Shown here in pieces: positions 16,867 to 27,568 of a DNA stretch of 64,000 bases (its first letter is position 1; every line of letters starts with the position of its first letter). The DNA is from Streptomyces sp. BV286. Its GTDB lineage: Bacteria; Actinomycetota; Actinomycetes; Streptomycetales; Streptomycetaceae. The DNA lies in contig NZ_JAHRIB010000169.1 of NCBI RefSeq assembly GCF_019090165.1, forward strand, positions 1-64,000. Reading direction: 5' to 3'. The notes beneath the pieces were generated by a model that saw nothing but the letters and a program-made list of their open reading frames with translations, searched no databases and was not told the DNA's origin. The translations under genes were made by a program, and so were the position numbers.

Positions 16867-19158
16867 CTACTTCACCGGCTGCGGCTCCGGCTCACTCTCC
16901 GACTCGGACGTACCCGCCGGGGGCTCGTCGTCGAGCGGGGTCTTCACGGAGTCGAGCAGCAGCTGGGCCACGTCGACGACCGTGATGGACTCCTTGGCCT
17001 TGCCGTCGTTCTTCTTGCCGTTGACCGAGTCGGTCAGCATGACCAGGCAGAACGGGCAGGCGGTGGAGACGATGTCCGGGTTGAGGGAGAGGGCCTCGTC
17101 GACGCGCTCGTTGTTGATGCGCTTGCCGATCCGCTCCTCCATCCACATCCGCGCGCCACCCGCGCCGCAGCAGAAGCCGCGCTCCTTGTGGCGGTGCATC
17201 TCCTGCTGACGCAGGCCCGGGACGGCCGACATGATCTCGCGCGGGGGCGTGTAGATCTTGTTGTGGCGGCCCAGGTAGCAGGGGTCGTGGTAGGTGATGA
17301 GGCCCTCGACCGGGGTCACCGGGATCAGCTTGCCCTCGTCGATGAGGTGCTGGAGCAGCTGGGTGTGGTGGATGACCTCGTAGTCGCCGCCGAGCTGCGG
17401 GTACTCGTTGCCGAGGGTGTTGAGGCAGTGCGGGCAGGTCGCGACGATCTTCTTCGCGGACTTCGGCTTCCTGGACTCCGCGGGGAAGTTGCCCTCGTCG
17501 TCCATCTCCTCGCCGAACGCCATGTTCAGTGCGGAGACGTTCTCCATGCCGAGCTCCTGGAACAGGGGCTCGTTGCCGAGGCGCCGGGCGGAGTCACCGG
17601 TGCACTTCTCGTCGCCGCCCATGATCGCGAACTTGACGCCCGCGATGTGCAGCAGCTCCGCGAAGGCCTTGGTGGTCTTCTTGGCGCGGTCTTCGAGCGC
17701 GCCCGCACAGCCGACCCAGTACAGGTACTCGACCTCGGTGAGGTCCTCGATGTCCCGGCCGACGACCGGGATCTCGAAGTCGACCTCCTTGGTCCACTCC
17801 AGACGCTGCTTCTTGGCAAGACCCCAGGGGTTGCCCTTCTTCTCCAGGTTCTTGAGCATCGTCCCGGCCTCGGACGGGAAGGCGCTCTCGATCATCACCT
17901 GGTAGCGGCGCATGTCGACGATGTGGTCGACGTGCTCGATGTCGACCGGACACTGCTCGACACAGGCGCCGCAGGTGGTGCAGGACCACAGGACGTCCGG
18001 GTCGATGACGCCGTTCTCCTCCAGGGTCCCGATGAGGGGCCGCTCGGCCTCGGCGAGGGCCGCGGCGGGCACGTCCTTGAGCTGCTCGGCCGAGGCCTTC
18101 TCGTTGCCCTCCATGTCCTTGCCGCCGCCGGCGAGGAGGTAGGGGGCCTTGGCGTGCGCGTGGTCGCGCAACGACATGATCAGCAGCTTCGGGGAGAGCG
18201 GCTTGCCGGTGTTCCAGGCGGGGCACTGCGACTGACAGCGCCCGCACTCGGTGCAGGTGGAGAAGTCCAGCAGGCCCTTCCAGGAGAACTGCTCGACCTG
18301 GGAGACGCCGAAGACGTCGTCGTCGCCGGGGTCGGTGAAGTCGATCGGCCTGCCGCCGGAGGTCATGGGCTGCAGCCCGCCCAGGGCCGTACCGCCGTCG
18401 GACTTGCGCTTGAACCAGATGTTCGGGAAGGCGAGGAAGCGGTGCCAGGCCACACCCATGTTGGTGTTCAGCGAGACGACGATCATCCACACGAACGACG
18501 TGCCGATCTTGATCGTCGCGACGAGGTAGACCAGGTTCTGCAGCGCGGGGACGCTCAGGCCCTTGAAGGCCAGGACCAGCGGGTACGAGGCGAAGTACCC
18601 GGCCTCGTAGTGCTCCACGTGGTGCAGTGCGCCCTCCAGGCCGCGCAGCACGTAGATCGCGAGGCCGATGGTGAGGATGACGTACTCGACGAAGTACGCC
18701 TGACCGGACTTGGAGCCCGCGAAGCGGGACTTGCGGCCGGCCCGCGAGGGCAGGCTCAGCAGCCGGATCACCATGAGCACGGCGATGCCCAGGATCGTCA
18801 TGACGCCGATGAACTCGATGTAGAGCTCGAACGGCAAAAACTCACCGATGAACGGCAGTACCCAGTCGGCCTGGAAGAGCTGACCGAAGGCCTGCACGAG
18901 GGTCGGCGGCAGCGTCAGGAAACCGACGGCCACGAACCAGTGGGCGAAACCGACGATGCCCCACCGGTTCATCCGGGTGTGACCGAGGAACTCCTTCACC
19001 AGCGTCACGCTGCGCTGGTAGGGGTTGTCGGCGCGGCTCCCGGCGGGCACGGGCTGGCCCAGCTTGAAGTACCGGACGAACTGGCCGATGGCGCGTGCGA
19101 TCAGCGCGATGCCGACCACGGTCAGAACCAGCGACACGATGATCGCGGCGAGTTGCAT
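16867..19158 (-). CDS. Membrane Fe-S oxidoreductase, EtfD-like
   Basis: 763 residues, ATG with AGGAG. The N-terminal 260 residues contain about six transmembrane helices with several conserved His (NarI-like cytochrome b region). Two [4Fe-4S] motifs follow, CTECGRCQSQCP (about 299) and CTTCGACVEQCP (about 392). Two CCG domains come next, the first with CPHCLNTLGNEY and the second with HDPCYLG and GFCCGAGGARMW (about 656). This is the layout of mycobacterial Rv0338c (EtfD), which passes electrons from acyl-CoA dehydrogenases via ETF to menaquinone. An acidic Ser/Glu/Pro tail follows. It probably serves fatty-acid beta-oxidation; no ETF gene is adjacent. Confidence 0.85.
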   Translation of the reverse strand: MQLAAIIVSLVLTVVGIALIARAIGQFVRYFKLGQPVPAGSRADNPYQRSVTLVKEFLGHTRMNRWGIVGFAHWFVAVGFLTLPPTLVQAFGQLFQADWVLPFIGEFLPFELYIEFIGVMTILGIAVLMVIRLLSLPSRAGRKSRFAGSKSGQAYFVEYVILTIGLAIYVLRGLEGALHHVEHYEAGYFASYPLVLAFKGLSVPALQNLVYLVATIKIGTSFVWMIVVSLNTNMGVAWHRFLAFPNIWFKRKSDGGTALGGLQPMTSGGRPIDFTDPGDDDVFGVSQVEQFSWKGLLDFSTCTECGRCQSQCPAWNTGKPLSPKLLIMSLRDHAHAKAPYLLAGGGKDMEGNEKASAEQLKDVPAAALAEAERPLIGTLEENGVIDPDVLWSCTTCGACVEQCPVDIEHVDHIVDMRRYQVMIESAFPSEAGTMLKNLEKKGNPWGLAKKQRLEWTKEVDFEIPVVGRDIEDLTEVEYLYWVGCAGALEDRAKKTTKAFAELLHIAGVKFAIMGGDEKCTGDSARRLGNEPLFQELGMENVSALNMAFGEEMDDEGNFPAESRKPKSAKKIVATCPHCLNTLGNEYPQLGGDYEVIHHTQLLQHLIDEGKLIPVTPVEGLITYHDPCYLGRHNKIYTPPREIMSAVPGLRQQEMHRHKERGFCCGAGGARMWMEERIGKRINNERVDEALSLNPDIVSTACPFCLVMLTDSVNGKKNDGKAKESITVVDVAQLLLDSVKTPLDDEPPAGTSESESEPEPQPVK

Positions 19159-19186
19159 TCAGGGGCTCCTCGGGCCTGCGAGGGTG

Positions 19187-19209
19187 CATTACTAAGCGGT
19201 AACTTATGC
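19187..19209 (-). promoter_or_regulatory. Palindromic candidate operator upstream of the EtfD-like gene
   Basis: GCATTACTAAGCGGTAACTT then ATGC: nested inverted repeats (GCAT/ATGC, TTAC/GTAA, TAAG/CTTA) about 30 bp before the start codon. The form fits a TetR-type site, as expected for a beta-oxidation gene; the binding protein is not identifiable here. Confidence 0.5.
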
Positions 19210-19312
19210 AGTCCTCTGAGACTACCCACTCCTCTGTCCGCACTGTAGTCAGGGGCACGGTGATCTGCGTCGCTGAGGCTTGCCTGGGTACGCGTGGCGG
19301 GGCGGCGCCCCG

Positions 19313-19360
19313 TCAGGGGCGCGGGGAACTGCGCGACCAGCCCTCACCGGCCCGCAGAAA
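19313..19360. repeat. Single long copy of the dispersed element
   Basis: AGGGGCGCGGGGAACTGCGC continues into a GACCAGCCCTCACCGGCCCG extension, nearly identical to the terminal copy of the 1.4-kb array. Confidence 0.85.
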
Positions 19361-19463
19361 ACACGACGACCCGCAGGTCACACCCCAAGATGCGCGTAAG
19401 GAACAGATAAGAGTTGAGCCTCCACGACTCACCTCTGTTGACCACGCGGCGAGCGTCATGCAC

Positions 19464-19486
19464 ACTTGAGTCCGTTCCACTCAAGT
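19464..19486 (+). promoter_or_regulatory. HAIR operator (HspR site) of the dnaK operon
   Basis: Perfect inverted repeat ACTTGAGT-N7-ACTCAAGT, 20 bp before the dnaK start. It matches the HspR-associated inverted repeat consensus CTTGAGT-N7-ACTCAAG, so the operon is repressed by its own fourth gene product. Confidence 0.95.
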
Positions 19487-19505
19487 CATTGCTGGAGGAA
19501 TTGAA

Positions 19506-21370
<1,865 letters not shown>

Positions 21371-21374
<4 letters not shown>

Positions 21375-22054
21375 CGGAGGAGACCCCGGGCTTCGACGAG
21401 CAGCAGTCGCAGCAGCCCGACGTCCCCTCCGGCGCCACCCCTGAAGACGCCGAGCCCAAGGCTGCCCCCTCCTCCGCGGAGGACGGGGCGGCCCGGGCAG
21501 GGGACGCGGCAGCAGCAGCGCAGATCGCGGGCCTCACCGCTCAGCTGGACCAGGTGCGCACGGCGCTCAACGAGCGCACGGCGGACGTCCAGCGGCTCCA
21601 GGCCGAGTACCAGAACTACCGCCGCCGGGTCGAGCGCGACCGGATCGCGGTCAAGGAGGTCGCCATCGCGAACCTCCTGACCGAGCTCCTGCCCGTGCTC
21701 GACGACATCGGCCGCGCGCGGGAACACGGCGAACTGGTCGGCGGCTTCAAGTCGGTCGCCGAGTCGCTGGAGACCGTCGCGGCGAAGATGGGCCTGCAGC
21801 AGTTCGGCAAGGAGGGCGAGCCCTTCGACCCGATGATCCACGAGGCCCTGATGCACTCGTACGCGCCCGACGTCACGGAGACCACGTGCGTGGCGATTCT
21901 GCAGCCGGGGTATCGCTTCGGCGAGCGCACCATCCGCCCCGCGCGGGTGGCGGTGGCCGAGCCGCAGCCGGGCGCTCAGGCGGGCAAGGACGAGACGGAC
22001 GCCACGAGCACGGCGGCCGACGACAAGGAGAGCGGTGGCCCGGACGAGGGCTGA
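21371..22054 (+). CDS. grpE: DnaK nucleotide-exchange factor
   Basis: 227 residues from a GTG overlapping the dnaK stop. An acidic low-complexity N-terminus (about 50 residues) precedes the long coiled coil (IAGLTAQLDQVRTALNERTA) and the beta domain (PFDPMIHEALMH, GYRFGERTIRPARVAV). It is longer than the E. coli protein because of both tails, as usual in Streptomyces. It releases ADP from DnaK. Confidence 0.96.
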
Positions 22055-22141
22055 CGTGAAACAGGGCGTACGCGCGCCCGTACACACGGGCAGCGTCGAG
22101 CGCGTACGTGACAGTGACGTACGGAAGGAGGGGCGTCGAGG

Positions 22142-23332
22142 ATGAGCACCAAGGACTTCATCGAGAAGGACTACTACAAGGTCCTCGGCGTCCCCAAGGA
22201 CGCCACCGAGGCCGAGATCAAGAAGGCGTACCGGAAGCTCGCCCGCGAGTTCCACCCGGACGCCAACAAGGGGAACGCGAAGGCGGAGGACCGCTTCAAG
22301 GAGATCTCCGAGGCGAACGACATCCTCGGGGACCCCAAGAAGCGCAAGGAGTACGACGAAGCCCGCACCCTCTTCGGCAACGGCGGGTTCAGGCCCGGTC
22401 CCGGCGCCGGCGGCAACTTCAACTTCGACCTGGGGGACCTCTTCGGAGGCGGCCCCCAGGGCGGAGCGGGCGGCGCCGGCGGGGCCGGCGGCTTCGGCGG
22501 CGGCATCGGTGACGTCTTCGGCGGCCTCTTCAACCGCGGCGGCACGACCACCGGCACCCGCACGCAGCCGCGGCGCGGCCAGGACATCGACACCGAGGTC
22601 ACCCTCAGCTTCACCGAGGCGGTGGACGGCGCGACCGTCCCCCTGCGCATGACCTCGCAGTCCCCCTGCAAGGCCTGCTCGGGCACCGGCGACAAGAACG
22701 GCACACCGAGGGTGTGCCCGACCTGCGTCGGCACCGGCCAGGTCGCCCGGGGCTCGGGCGGCGGCTTCTCGCTGACCGACCCGTGCCCCGACTGCAAGGG
22801 CCGCGGTCTGATCGCGGAGCACGCGTGCCTGGTCTGCAGCGGCTCGGGGCGCGCCAAGTCGTCCCGGACCATGCAGGTCCGTATCCCGTCCGGAGTGTCG
22901 GACGGGCAGCGGATCCGCCTGCGGGGCAAGGGCGCACCCGGCGAGCGGGGCGGCCCCTCGGGCGACCTGTACGTCACCGTGCACGTGGGCGCCCACCCGG
23001 TCTTCGGCCGCAAGGGCGACAACCTCACCGTCACCGTGCCCGTCACCTTCACGGAGGCGGCGCTCGGCGGCGAGGTCCGTGTGCCCACGCTCGGGGGGCC
23101 TCCGGTCACCCTGAAGCTGCCCCCGGGCACGCCCAACGGCCGTACGATGCGTGCCCGTGGCAAGGGCGCGGTCCGTAAGGACGGCACCCGCGGGGACCTG
23201 CTGGTCACCGTCGAGGTGAGTGTCCCCACGGACGTGACGGGGAAGGCTCGTGACGCGCTCGAGGCGTATCGCGAGGCCACCGCGGACGAGGATCCGCGGG
23301 CGGAGCTGTTCCAGGCCGCGAAGGGAGCATGA
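22142..23332 (+). CDS. dnaJ: Hsp40 co-chaperone
   Basis: 396 residues with all type-I DnaJ modules: J domain with HPD (FHPDANKG), Gly/Phe-rich linker (about 80-130), four zinc-binding CxxCxGxG motifs (CKACSGTG, CPTCVGTG, CPDCKGRG, CLVCSGSG) and C-terminal client-binding domain. The start has GGAGGGG upstream, 87 bp after grpE. It stimulates DnaK ATPase. It corresponds to the dnaJ1 copy in the stress operon; a second dnaJ is usual elsewhere in the genome. Confidence 0.97.
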   Translation: MSTKDFIEKDYYKVLGVPKDATEAEIKKAYRKLAREFHPDANKGNAKAEDRFKEISEANDILGDPKKRKEYDEARTLFGNGGFRPGPGAGGNFNFDLGDLFGGGPQGGAGGAGGAGGFGGGIGDVFGGLFNRGGTTTGTRTQPRRGQDIDTEVTLSFTEAVDGATVPLRMTSQSPCKACSGTGDKNGTPRVCPTCVGTGQVARGSGGGFSLTDPCPDCKGRGLIAEHACLVCSGSGRAKSSRTMQVRIPSGVSDGQRIRLRGKGAPGERGGPSGDLYVTVHVGAHPVFGRKGDNLTVTVPVTFTEAALGGEVRVPTLGGPPVTLKLPPGTPNGRTMRARGKGAVRKDGTRGDLLVTVEVSVPTDVTGKARDALEAYREATADEDPRAELFQAAKGA

Positions 23333-23339
23333 GGACACC

Positions 23340-23813
23340 ATGGACGCGACCGGACGTCGTCGGCAGAACTCATTCACCGGCAGGGCCTATGAGCTGACGG
23401 AAGAGACACCGGTGTACGTCATCTCGGTGGCCGCCCAGCTCTCGGGTCTGCACCCGCAGACGTTGCGTCAGTACGACCGCCTCGGCCTGGTCTCCCCGGA
23501 CCGCACGGCGGGGCGCGGTCGTCGCTACTCGGCCCGCGACATCGAACTGCTGCGCACCGTCCAGCAGTTGTCGCAGGACGAGGGCATCAACCTCGCGGGC
23601 ATCAAGCGCATCATCGAGCTGGAGAACCAGGTCGCCGCGCTCCAGTCCCGCGTCGCGGAGATGGAGGCGGCCCTGGACGGCGCGGCGTCGGCCATGCAGC
23701 AGCGCGAGGCCGCCGTGCACGCCTCGTACCGCCGCGACCTGGTCCCGTACCAGGAGGTCCAGCAGACGAGCGCGCTGGTGGTGTGGCGCCCCAAGCGCCA
23801 GCAGTCGGACTGA
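23340..23813 (+). CDS. hspR: MerR-family heat-shock repressor
   Basis: 157 residues, ATG 8 bases after the dnaJ stop, with GAGGA overlapping that stop. MerR-type winged HTH at 25-90 (PVYVISVAAQLSGLHPQTLR, RYSARDIELLRTVQQL) followed by a coiled coil. It binds HAIR sites using DnaK as co-repressor. Targets in this window are the dnaK operon and clpB. The operon ends at a perfect 42-bp palindrome. Confidence 0.96.
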   Translation: MDATGRRRQNSFTGRAYELTEETPVYVISVAAQLSGLHPQTLRQYDRLGLVSPDRTAGRGRRYSARDIELLRTVQQLSQDEGINLAGIKRIIELENQVAALQSRVAEMEAALDGAASAMQQREAAVHASYRRDLVPYQEVQQTSALVVWRPKRQQSD

Positions 23814-23856
23814 CCGCCCGCGAGGGCGGCCGGTCCGACAAGGGACAGGGACAGAT

Positions 23857-23898
23857 GAAAGGGGCCCGGAGGTTCAGCTGAACCTCCGGGCCCCTTTC
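23857..23898. terminator. Perfect 42-bp palindrome, dnaK-operon terminator
   Basis: 21-bp perfect arms starting GAAAGGGGCCCGGAGGTTCA; the right arm ends CCCCTTTC. Lies between convergent hspR and the secreted PA14/FnIII gene, so works both ways. Confidence 0.95.
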
Positions 23899-23928
23899 GC
23901 GTCGCCGGTGTCTCTCAGTTCCCTCGGC

Positions 23929-25347
23929 TCACTCGGCCGGTGTACCCGGCGCGGTGCCGAGCTCGGTCGCGATCACCGACTTGTCCCCGCTGGTGGCCCA
24001 GTTCCCGTGGGTGTCGTACGCCCGGACGACGAAGCAGACGCGCTCACCGTCGGGGAGGGTGCTGTGCTCGTACGAGGTGGTGCCGGCCGGCACGTACTCC
24101 ACGAGGCGGGCGATGCAGAACGACTCGTTGCCCTGCATCGGCTCGCCCTTGAAGACGCCGTACTTCGCGAGGTCGGCGGCCGGGTTCCTGTCCCAGTTCA
24201 GCGCGAAGCCGTACTCGGTCGGGGTGGCCGCCAGCCCGGTGACGTTGGGCGGCGGGGTGTAGTCCCGCCGGGTGCCGCTGAAGACGACGGACGGGGCGGA
24301 CTCGTTGCCCGCCGCGTCGACCGCCGTCACCCGGTAGAAGTGCTTGACGTCCACGACGGCCGAGGCGTCGAGGTAGTGGAGCCTCCCCGGATCCGGGCTG
24401 CCGATCCTGGTGAACGGGCCGCCCTCGCTCGCCGCCCGGTAGATCCGGTACGTCGGCTGCACGCCGCCCTCGGGGTGCCACCAGATCCGCAGGCCGTCCG
24501 TCTCCGTGACGGCGCTCATCATGGTGGGCGCGGCTGGTGCCGTCCGGTCGGCGGTGGTCACGCTCTGGTCGGCGGTGCCGGCCGACTCGTTGCCCGCCTT
24601 GTCGTAGGCGCGGGCCTCGTAGTGGTAGGTCTCGCCGGTCGCCGGGAGCGTGGCGTCCGTGTACGACGTGGAGGTGGTCGTCGCGAGCGGCTTGGTGCCG
24701 AACGAGGCGCCCTCGGCCCGCCGGTAGACGCGGTACCCGGCGAGGTCCATCTCCTTGTTCTTCGTCCAGGAGAGTTTGGCCTTGCCGTTCGCCGTGTCGT
24801 ACGTCGCCTTCGCCCCGGTCGGCACGAGCGGCTTGACCTTGTCGACGGTGGCCGAAGTGCGGGGCGTGTAGGCGAACTTGACGTTCGCGGACCCGGTCCA
24901 GTTGACGAAGTCGACGCGCAGCGTGTGCGTCCCGGACGGGACGGTGATGTTGACGGTCTTCTTCTGGGTGGTGGAGACGTTCTTCCAGAGGTCGACCTTG
25001 CGGACGCCGTCCAGGTACACGCGGATGCCGTCACGCGACTCGACGGGCAGGGCGAAGGGGCCGCCCGAACCGAAGTCGCGGGTGACGGTCCAGCGGACGC
25101 CGAAGCTGTTGGACGGCAGGCCGGAGGCGGGGGCGCGGGTGCCCCAGTTCTGGTCGATCTTCGAGTCGCAGTCGGTCTTCTTCGGCTTGCCGGAGAAGGA
25201 GGTGTTCGCGAAGAACTGCCTTGTGTAGACGGGTGAGTTGCAACTCGTCGCGGCGGACGCGGACGAGGAGGCGGCGCTGAGCAGGCCGCCTGTGGTGGCG
25301 AGCACGACGGCGGCGACAGCGGCCGTCCTGCTTCTCGCTGGGTTCAT
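23929..25347 (-). CDS. Secreted PA14-like/fibronectin type III protein
   Basis: 472 residues from the ATG preceded by GAGGAA. Signal peptide 1-33 ends in SASAAT. Residues about 35-165 resemble a PA14-type beta domain (DGIRVYLDGVRKVDLW, GTHTLRVDFVNWTG). Three FnIII repeats follow, with the recurring phrases AYDKAGNES, AVDAAGNES and AYDTHGNWA. There is no catalytic domain, so it is probably an adhesive or carbohydrate-binding extracellular protein. It is monocistronic. Confidence 0.85.
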   Translation of the reverse strand: MNPARSRTAAVAAVVLATTGGLLSAASSSASAATSCNSPVYTRQFFANTSFSGKPKKTDCDSKIDQNWGTRAPASGLPSNSFGVRWTVTRDFGSGGPFALPVESRDGIRVYLDGVRKVDLWKNVSTTQKKTVNITVPSGTHTLRVDFVNWTGSANVKFAYTPRTSATVDKVKPLVPTGAKATYDTANGKAKLSWTKNKEMDLAGYRVYRRAEGASFGTKPLATTTSTSYTDATLPATGETYHYEARAYDKAGNESAGTADQSVTTADRTAPAAPTMMSAVTETDGLRIWWHPEGGVQPTYRIYRAASEGGPFTRIGSPDPGRLHYLDASAVVDVKHFYRVTAVDAAGNESAPSVVFSGTRRDYTPPPNVTGLAATPTEYGFALNWDRNPAADLAKYGVFKGEPMQGNESFCIARLVEYVPAGTTSYEHSTLPDGERVCFVVRAYDTHGNWATSGDKSVIATELGTAPGTPAE

Positions 25348-25431
25348 GCGTTCCTCGGTGTCGTCGTCGGCGGCAGGGCAGCCGCCGACGACCAAGACCC
25401 GCGGAGGTTCGGGTTGGTTGTACGGATTCGT

Positions 25432-26211
25432 TCAGTCCAGTTGCAGGTGTTCCGCCAGGCCGGCGGCGGTGAAGGCCGCCACCACGGCGTCACGGTCCTC
25501 GGTGAAGTGGGACCAGCTGTCGCAGTGGACGGGGACCACCCGGCGGGCGCCGAGGATCCGGGCGGCCTCGGCGGCCTGCGCACTGTCGAGGACGAGCAGC
25601 GCGCCGTCGAAGACGCCGGGGACCCGGGGTGCTCCGGCGAAGAGGACAGCGGTGTCCACCGGGCCGAACCGCTCGGCGATCCGCTCGACCAGGGTCAGCG
25701 AGGCGTTGTCGCCGCTGACGTAGACCGTGGGCAGGTCGGTGGAGGTCAGCACGAAGCCGACGACCTCGCCGGTGACCGCCTCGACCCCGTCCACCCCCTC
25801 GGGGCCGTGCAGCGCGGGAACTCCCGTCACGGTCACGGTGGCGCCGTCGGGGCGCTTCAGCTCGGCGGACTCCCAGGGCGCGAGCCCCTGAGCGGTGCCG
25901 CCGAGCCGGCCGGCACCACCGGGGGTGGTGAAGGTGACGGGCACTTCGGCGAGGAGGGCCCGGCCCGAGTGGTCGAGGTTGTCGGGGTGCTCGTCGTGGG
26001 AGAGCAGGACCGCGTCGACGGGGCCGAGATCTGCGGGCCGGGCGGCGGACGGGGCGGTCTTGGTCAGGGAGCCGCCGGGCACCGGGTACTCGCCGGGCGC
26101 GTCGAAGGTGGGATCGGTGAGGAACGTCAGCGCGCCGTACTCGATGAGGGCGGTCGGTCCGCCGAGGACGCGGACGGAGACCTGTTCGGCGGGTGTGCGG
26201 GCAGCGGTCAT
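25432..26211 (-). CDS. Metallo-beta-lactamase-fold hydrolase
   Basis: 259 residues from ATG; a frame extension to 26277 would start inside the operator region. The metal-binding motif reads SHDEHPDNLD (variant of HxHxDH, near residue 90). Further ligands are likely in PALHGPEG, the SGDN turn and VPVHCDSW. It belongs to the UlaG-like soluble hydrolase group; the substrate is unknown. It is divergent from a CGNR regulator over three copies of a TCTCACGGATG sequence, so it is probably controlled by it. Confidence 0.83.
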   Translation of the reverse strand: MTAARTPAEQVSVRVLGGPTALIEYGALTFLTDPTFDAPGEYPVPGGSLTKTAPSAARPADLGPVDAVLLSHDEHPDNLDHSGRALLAEVPVTFTTPGGAGRLGGTAQGLAPWESAELKRPDGATVTVTGVPALHGPEGVDGVEAVTGEVVGFVLTSTDLPTVYVSGDNASLTLVERIAERFGPVDTAVLFAGAPRVPGVFDGALLVLDSAQAAEAARILGARRVVPVHCDSWSHFTEDRDAVVAAFTAAGLAEHLQLD

Positions 26212-26253
26212 GGCAGGGAGCACCTCACGGACGTCATGGCTTCTCAGGACCGT

Positions 26254-26312
26254 TCTCACGGATGGGTGGTGGTTCATCCGTGAGATGAAGGTAGGCGTTT
26301 CTCACGGATGGG
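26254..26312. promoter_or_regulatory. Three-site operator of the divergent hydrolase/CGNR genes
   Basis: TCTCACGGATGGG occurs at 26254 and 26300 in direct orientation and as CATCCGTGAGA at 26275. The last two form an 11-bp perfect inverted repeat with a 14-bp spacer. Both genes start within 65 bp of a copy. Confidence 0.75.
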
Positions 26313-26325
26313 CGCAAGTCGTACC

Positions 26326-26940
26326 ATGAGAAACGTGAACGAGAACGTGACCGCGGAACCCACCCCGCCACCCGCGCCGGGCGCGGAGCTGTACCCCGCA
26401 CTCGACTTCGCCAACAGTGCCGTCGCCCTGCCCGGCGGCCAGTTCCTCGACTTCCTCGGCACTCCGGCCACGGCCAACCGATGGCTGTTCGAACACGGCC
26501 TCGCCCCGGTGGATGCCGGGATGCGGGAGATGTGCGCGGCGCAGCTGCGGTCGCTGCGCGAACAGATCAGGTCGCTGCTCGCCTCCCGGGTCGCGGGACT
26601 GCCGGCGCTGCCCGCCGCCCTGTCCGCCGTCAACGACGCGCTGACCAGGGTTCCGACGGCCGCCCTGCTGCAGTGGGACGAGAAGAACGGCCCCTGTCGC
26701 GCGGCCCCCCACCCGACCACCGAGATCGTCGACCACGCCCTCGCGACCCTCGCCGCGAACGCCGCCGACCTGCTCACCGGCCCCGACGCCGAACGCCTCA
26801 CCGCCTGCGGCTCGCCCCCCTGCAACCGCTACCTGCTGCGGCACGGCCGCCGCCACTGGTGCTCGACCCGCTGCGGCGACCGCGCCCGCGCGGCCCGCGC
26901 CTACGCCCGCCGGGCCGGGGGCGGCGCCGGAACGGACTGA
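26326..26940 (+). CDS. ABATE-domain / CGNR zinc-finger regulator
   Basis: 204 residues from the second possible ATG; an ATG at 26308 lies inside the operator and is less likely. The N-terminal ABATE-like domain (LDFANSAV, LRSLREQIRSLL) precedes a C-terminal CGNR zinc finger (CGSPPCNRYLL, HWCSTRCGDRARAARAY). Such proteins are thought to act as stress-linked transcription regulators. The likely target is its own promoter and that of the divergent hydrolase. Confidence 0.83.
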   Translation: MRNVNENVTAEPTPPPAPGAELYPALDFANSAVALPGGQFLDFLGTPATANRWLFEHGLAPVDAGMREMCAAQLRSLREQIRSLLASRVAGLPALPAALSAVNDALTRVPTAALLQWDEKNGPCRAAPHPTTEIVDHALATLAANAADLLTGPDAERLTACGSPPCNRYLLRHGRRHWCSTRCGDRARAARAYARRAGGGAGTD

Positions 26941-27026
26941 GGCCTACTGGGGCCTGCTGAGGCCTGAGGCCTGAGGCCTGAGGCCTGGGGCCTGGGGCCT
27001 GGGACTTGGGGTCTGGGACTTGGGAT
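26941..27026. repeat. 7-bp GAGGCCT tandem repeat
   Basis: About ten heptamers based on TGAGGCC, degrading to TGGGACT, between convergent genes. Confidence 0.9.
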
Positions 27027-27054
27027 CCGAGGCGCGCTGGGTCGTGGGAGGTGG

Positions 27055-27309
27055 CTAGCGGCCCAGGCTCTGCCAGAGCGTGAGCGCGAGGGCCAGGCAC
27101 GAGGTGGCCGCCGCGAGGGACGGCAGGGGCCAGCGGGTCCGTTCCAGGGCCTCGATGCGGGCCTCGTGCTCGTCGAGGGCCTTGTCGGTCTGGTCCGCGC
27201 GCTGGAGGAGCAGGGCGAGGTCGCCCCGGGTGGTGGCGAAGCCGACGTCGACCGAGCGGCGCAGGCGTTCCAGCTCCAGGACGACCTCCTCGGTGTCGGT
27301 GGTGGTCAT
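27055..27309 (-). CDS. Small coiled-coil membrane protein
   Basis: 84 residues from ATG after GAAGGGG. Residues about 8-60 form a charged coiled coil (EEVVLELERLRRSVD, LDEHEARIEALERT) and about 66-82 a single C-terminal transmembrane helix (LAAATSCLALALTLW). This is a tail-anchored layout. No named family recognised. It is divergent from the XRE regulator across a 259-bp spacer with repeated GTGCGAGCGCG palindromes. Confidence 0.7.
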   Translation of the reverse strand: MTTTDTEEVVLELERLRRSVDVGFATTRGDLALLLQRADQTDKALDEHEARIEALERTRWPLPSLAAATSCLALALTLWQSLGR

Positions 27310-27568
27310 ACAGCTGCAACCCCTTCTCATGTGTGGGAACATGTGTTCGAACGTTGCGAGGGAGCGAACAGGGTTGCATGGTGCGAGCGCGTGCGCAAGT
27401 AACTATGGATCCGGAGAGGCCGATGTGACGCAGGCGCTACGGAATGTGGCCGAAGAACCCTTGGTGGAGCGGCCGTTGCCGAATCTCCACGGTTACGTGC
27501 GAGCGCGCACACACATGAGTGCGAGCCCGGTCGGTACGCTCTCCCCGCGACGACAGGGGAGCGGTCAC

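Noticed and set aside
27340..27420. tRNA suggested by a GTTCGAAC T-loop-like sequence
   Set aside because: No acceptor stem, D-arm or anticodon arm can be folded around it.
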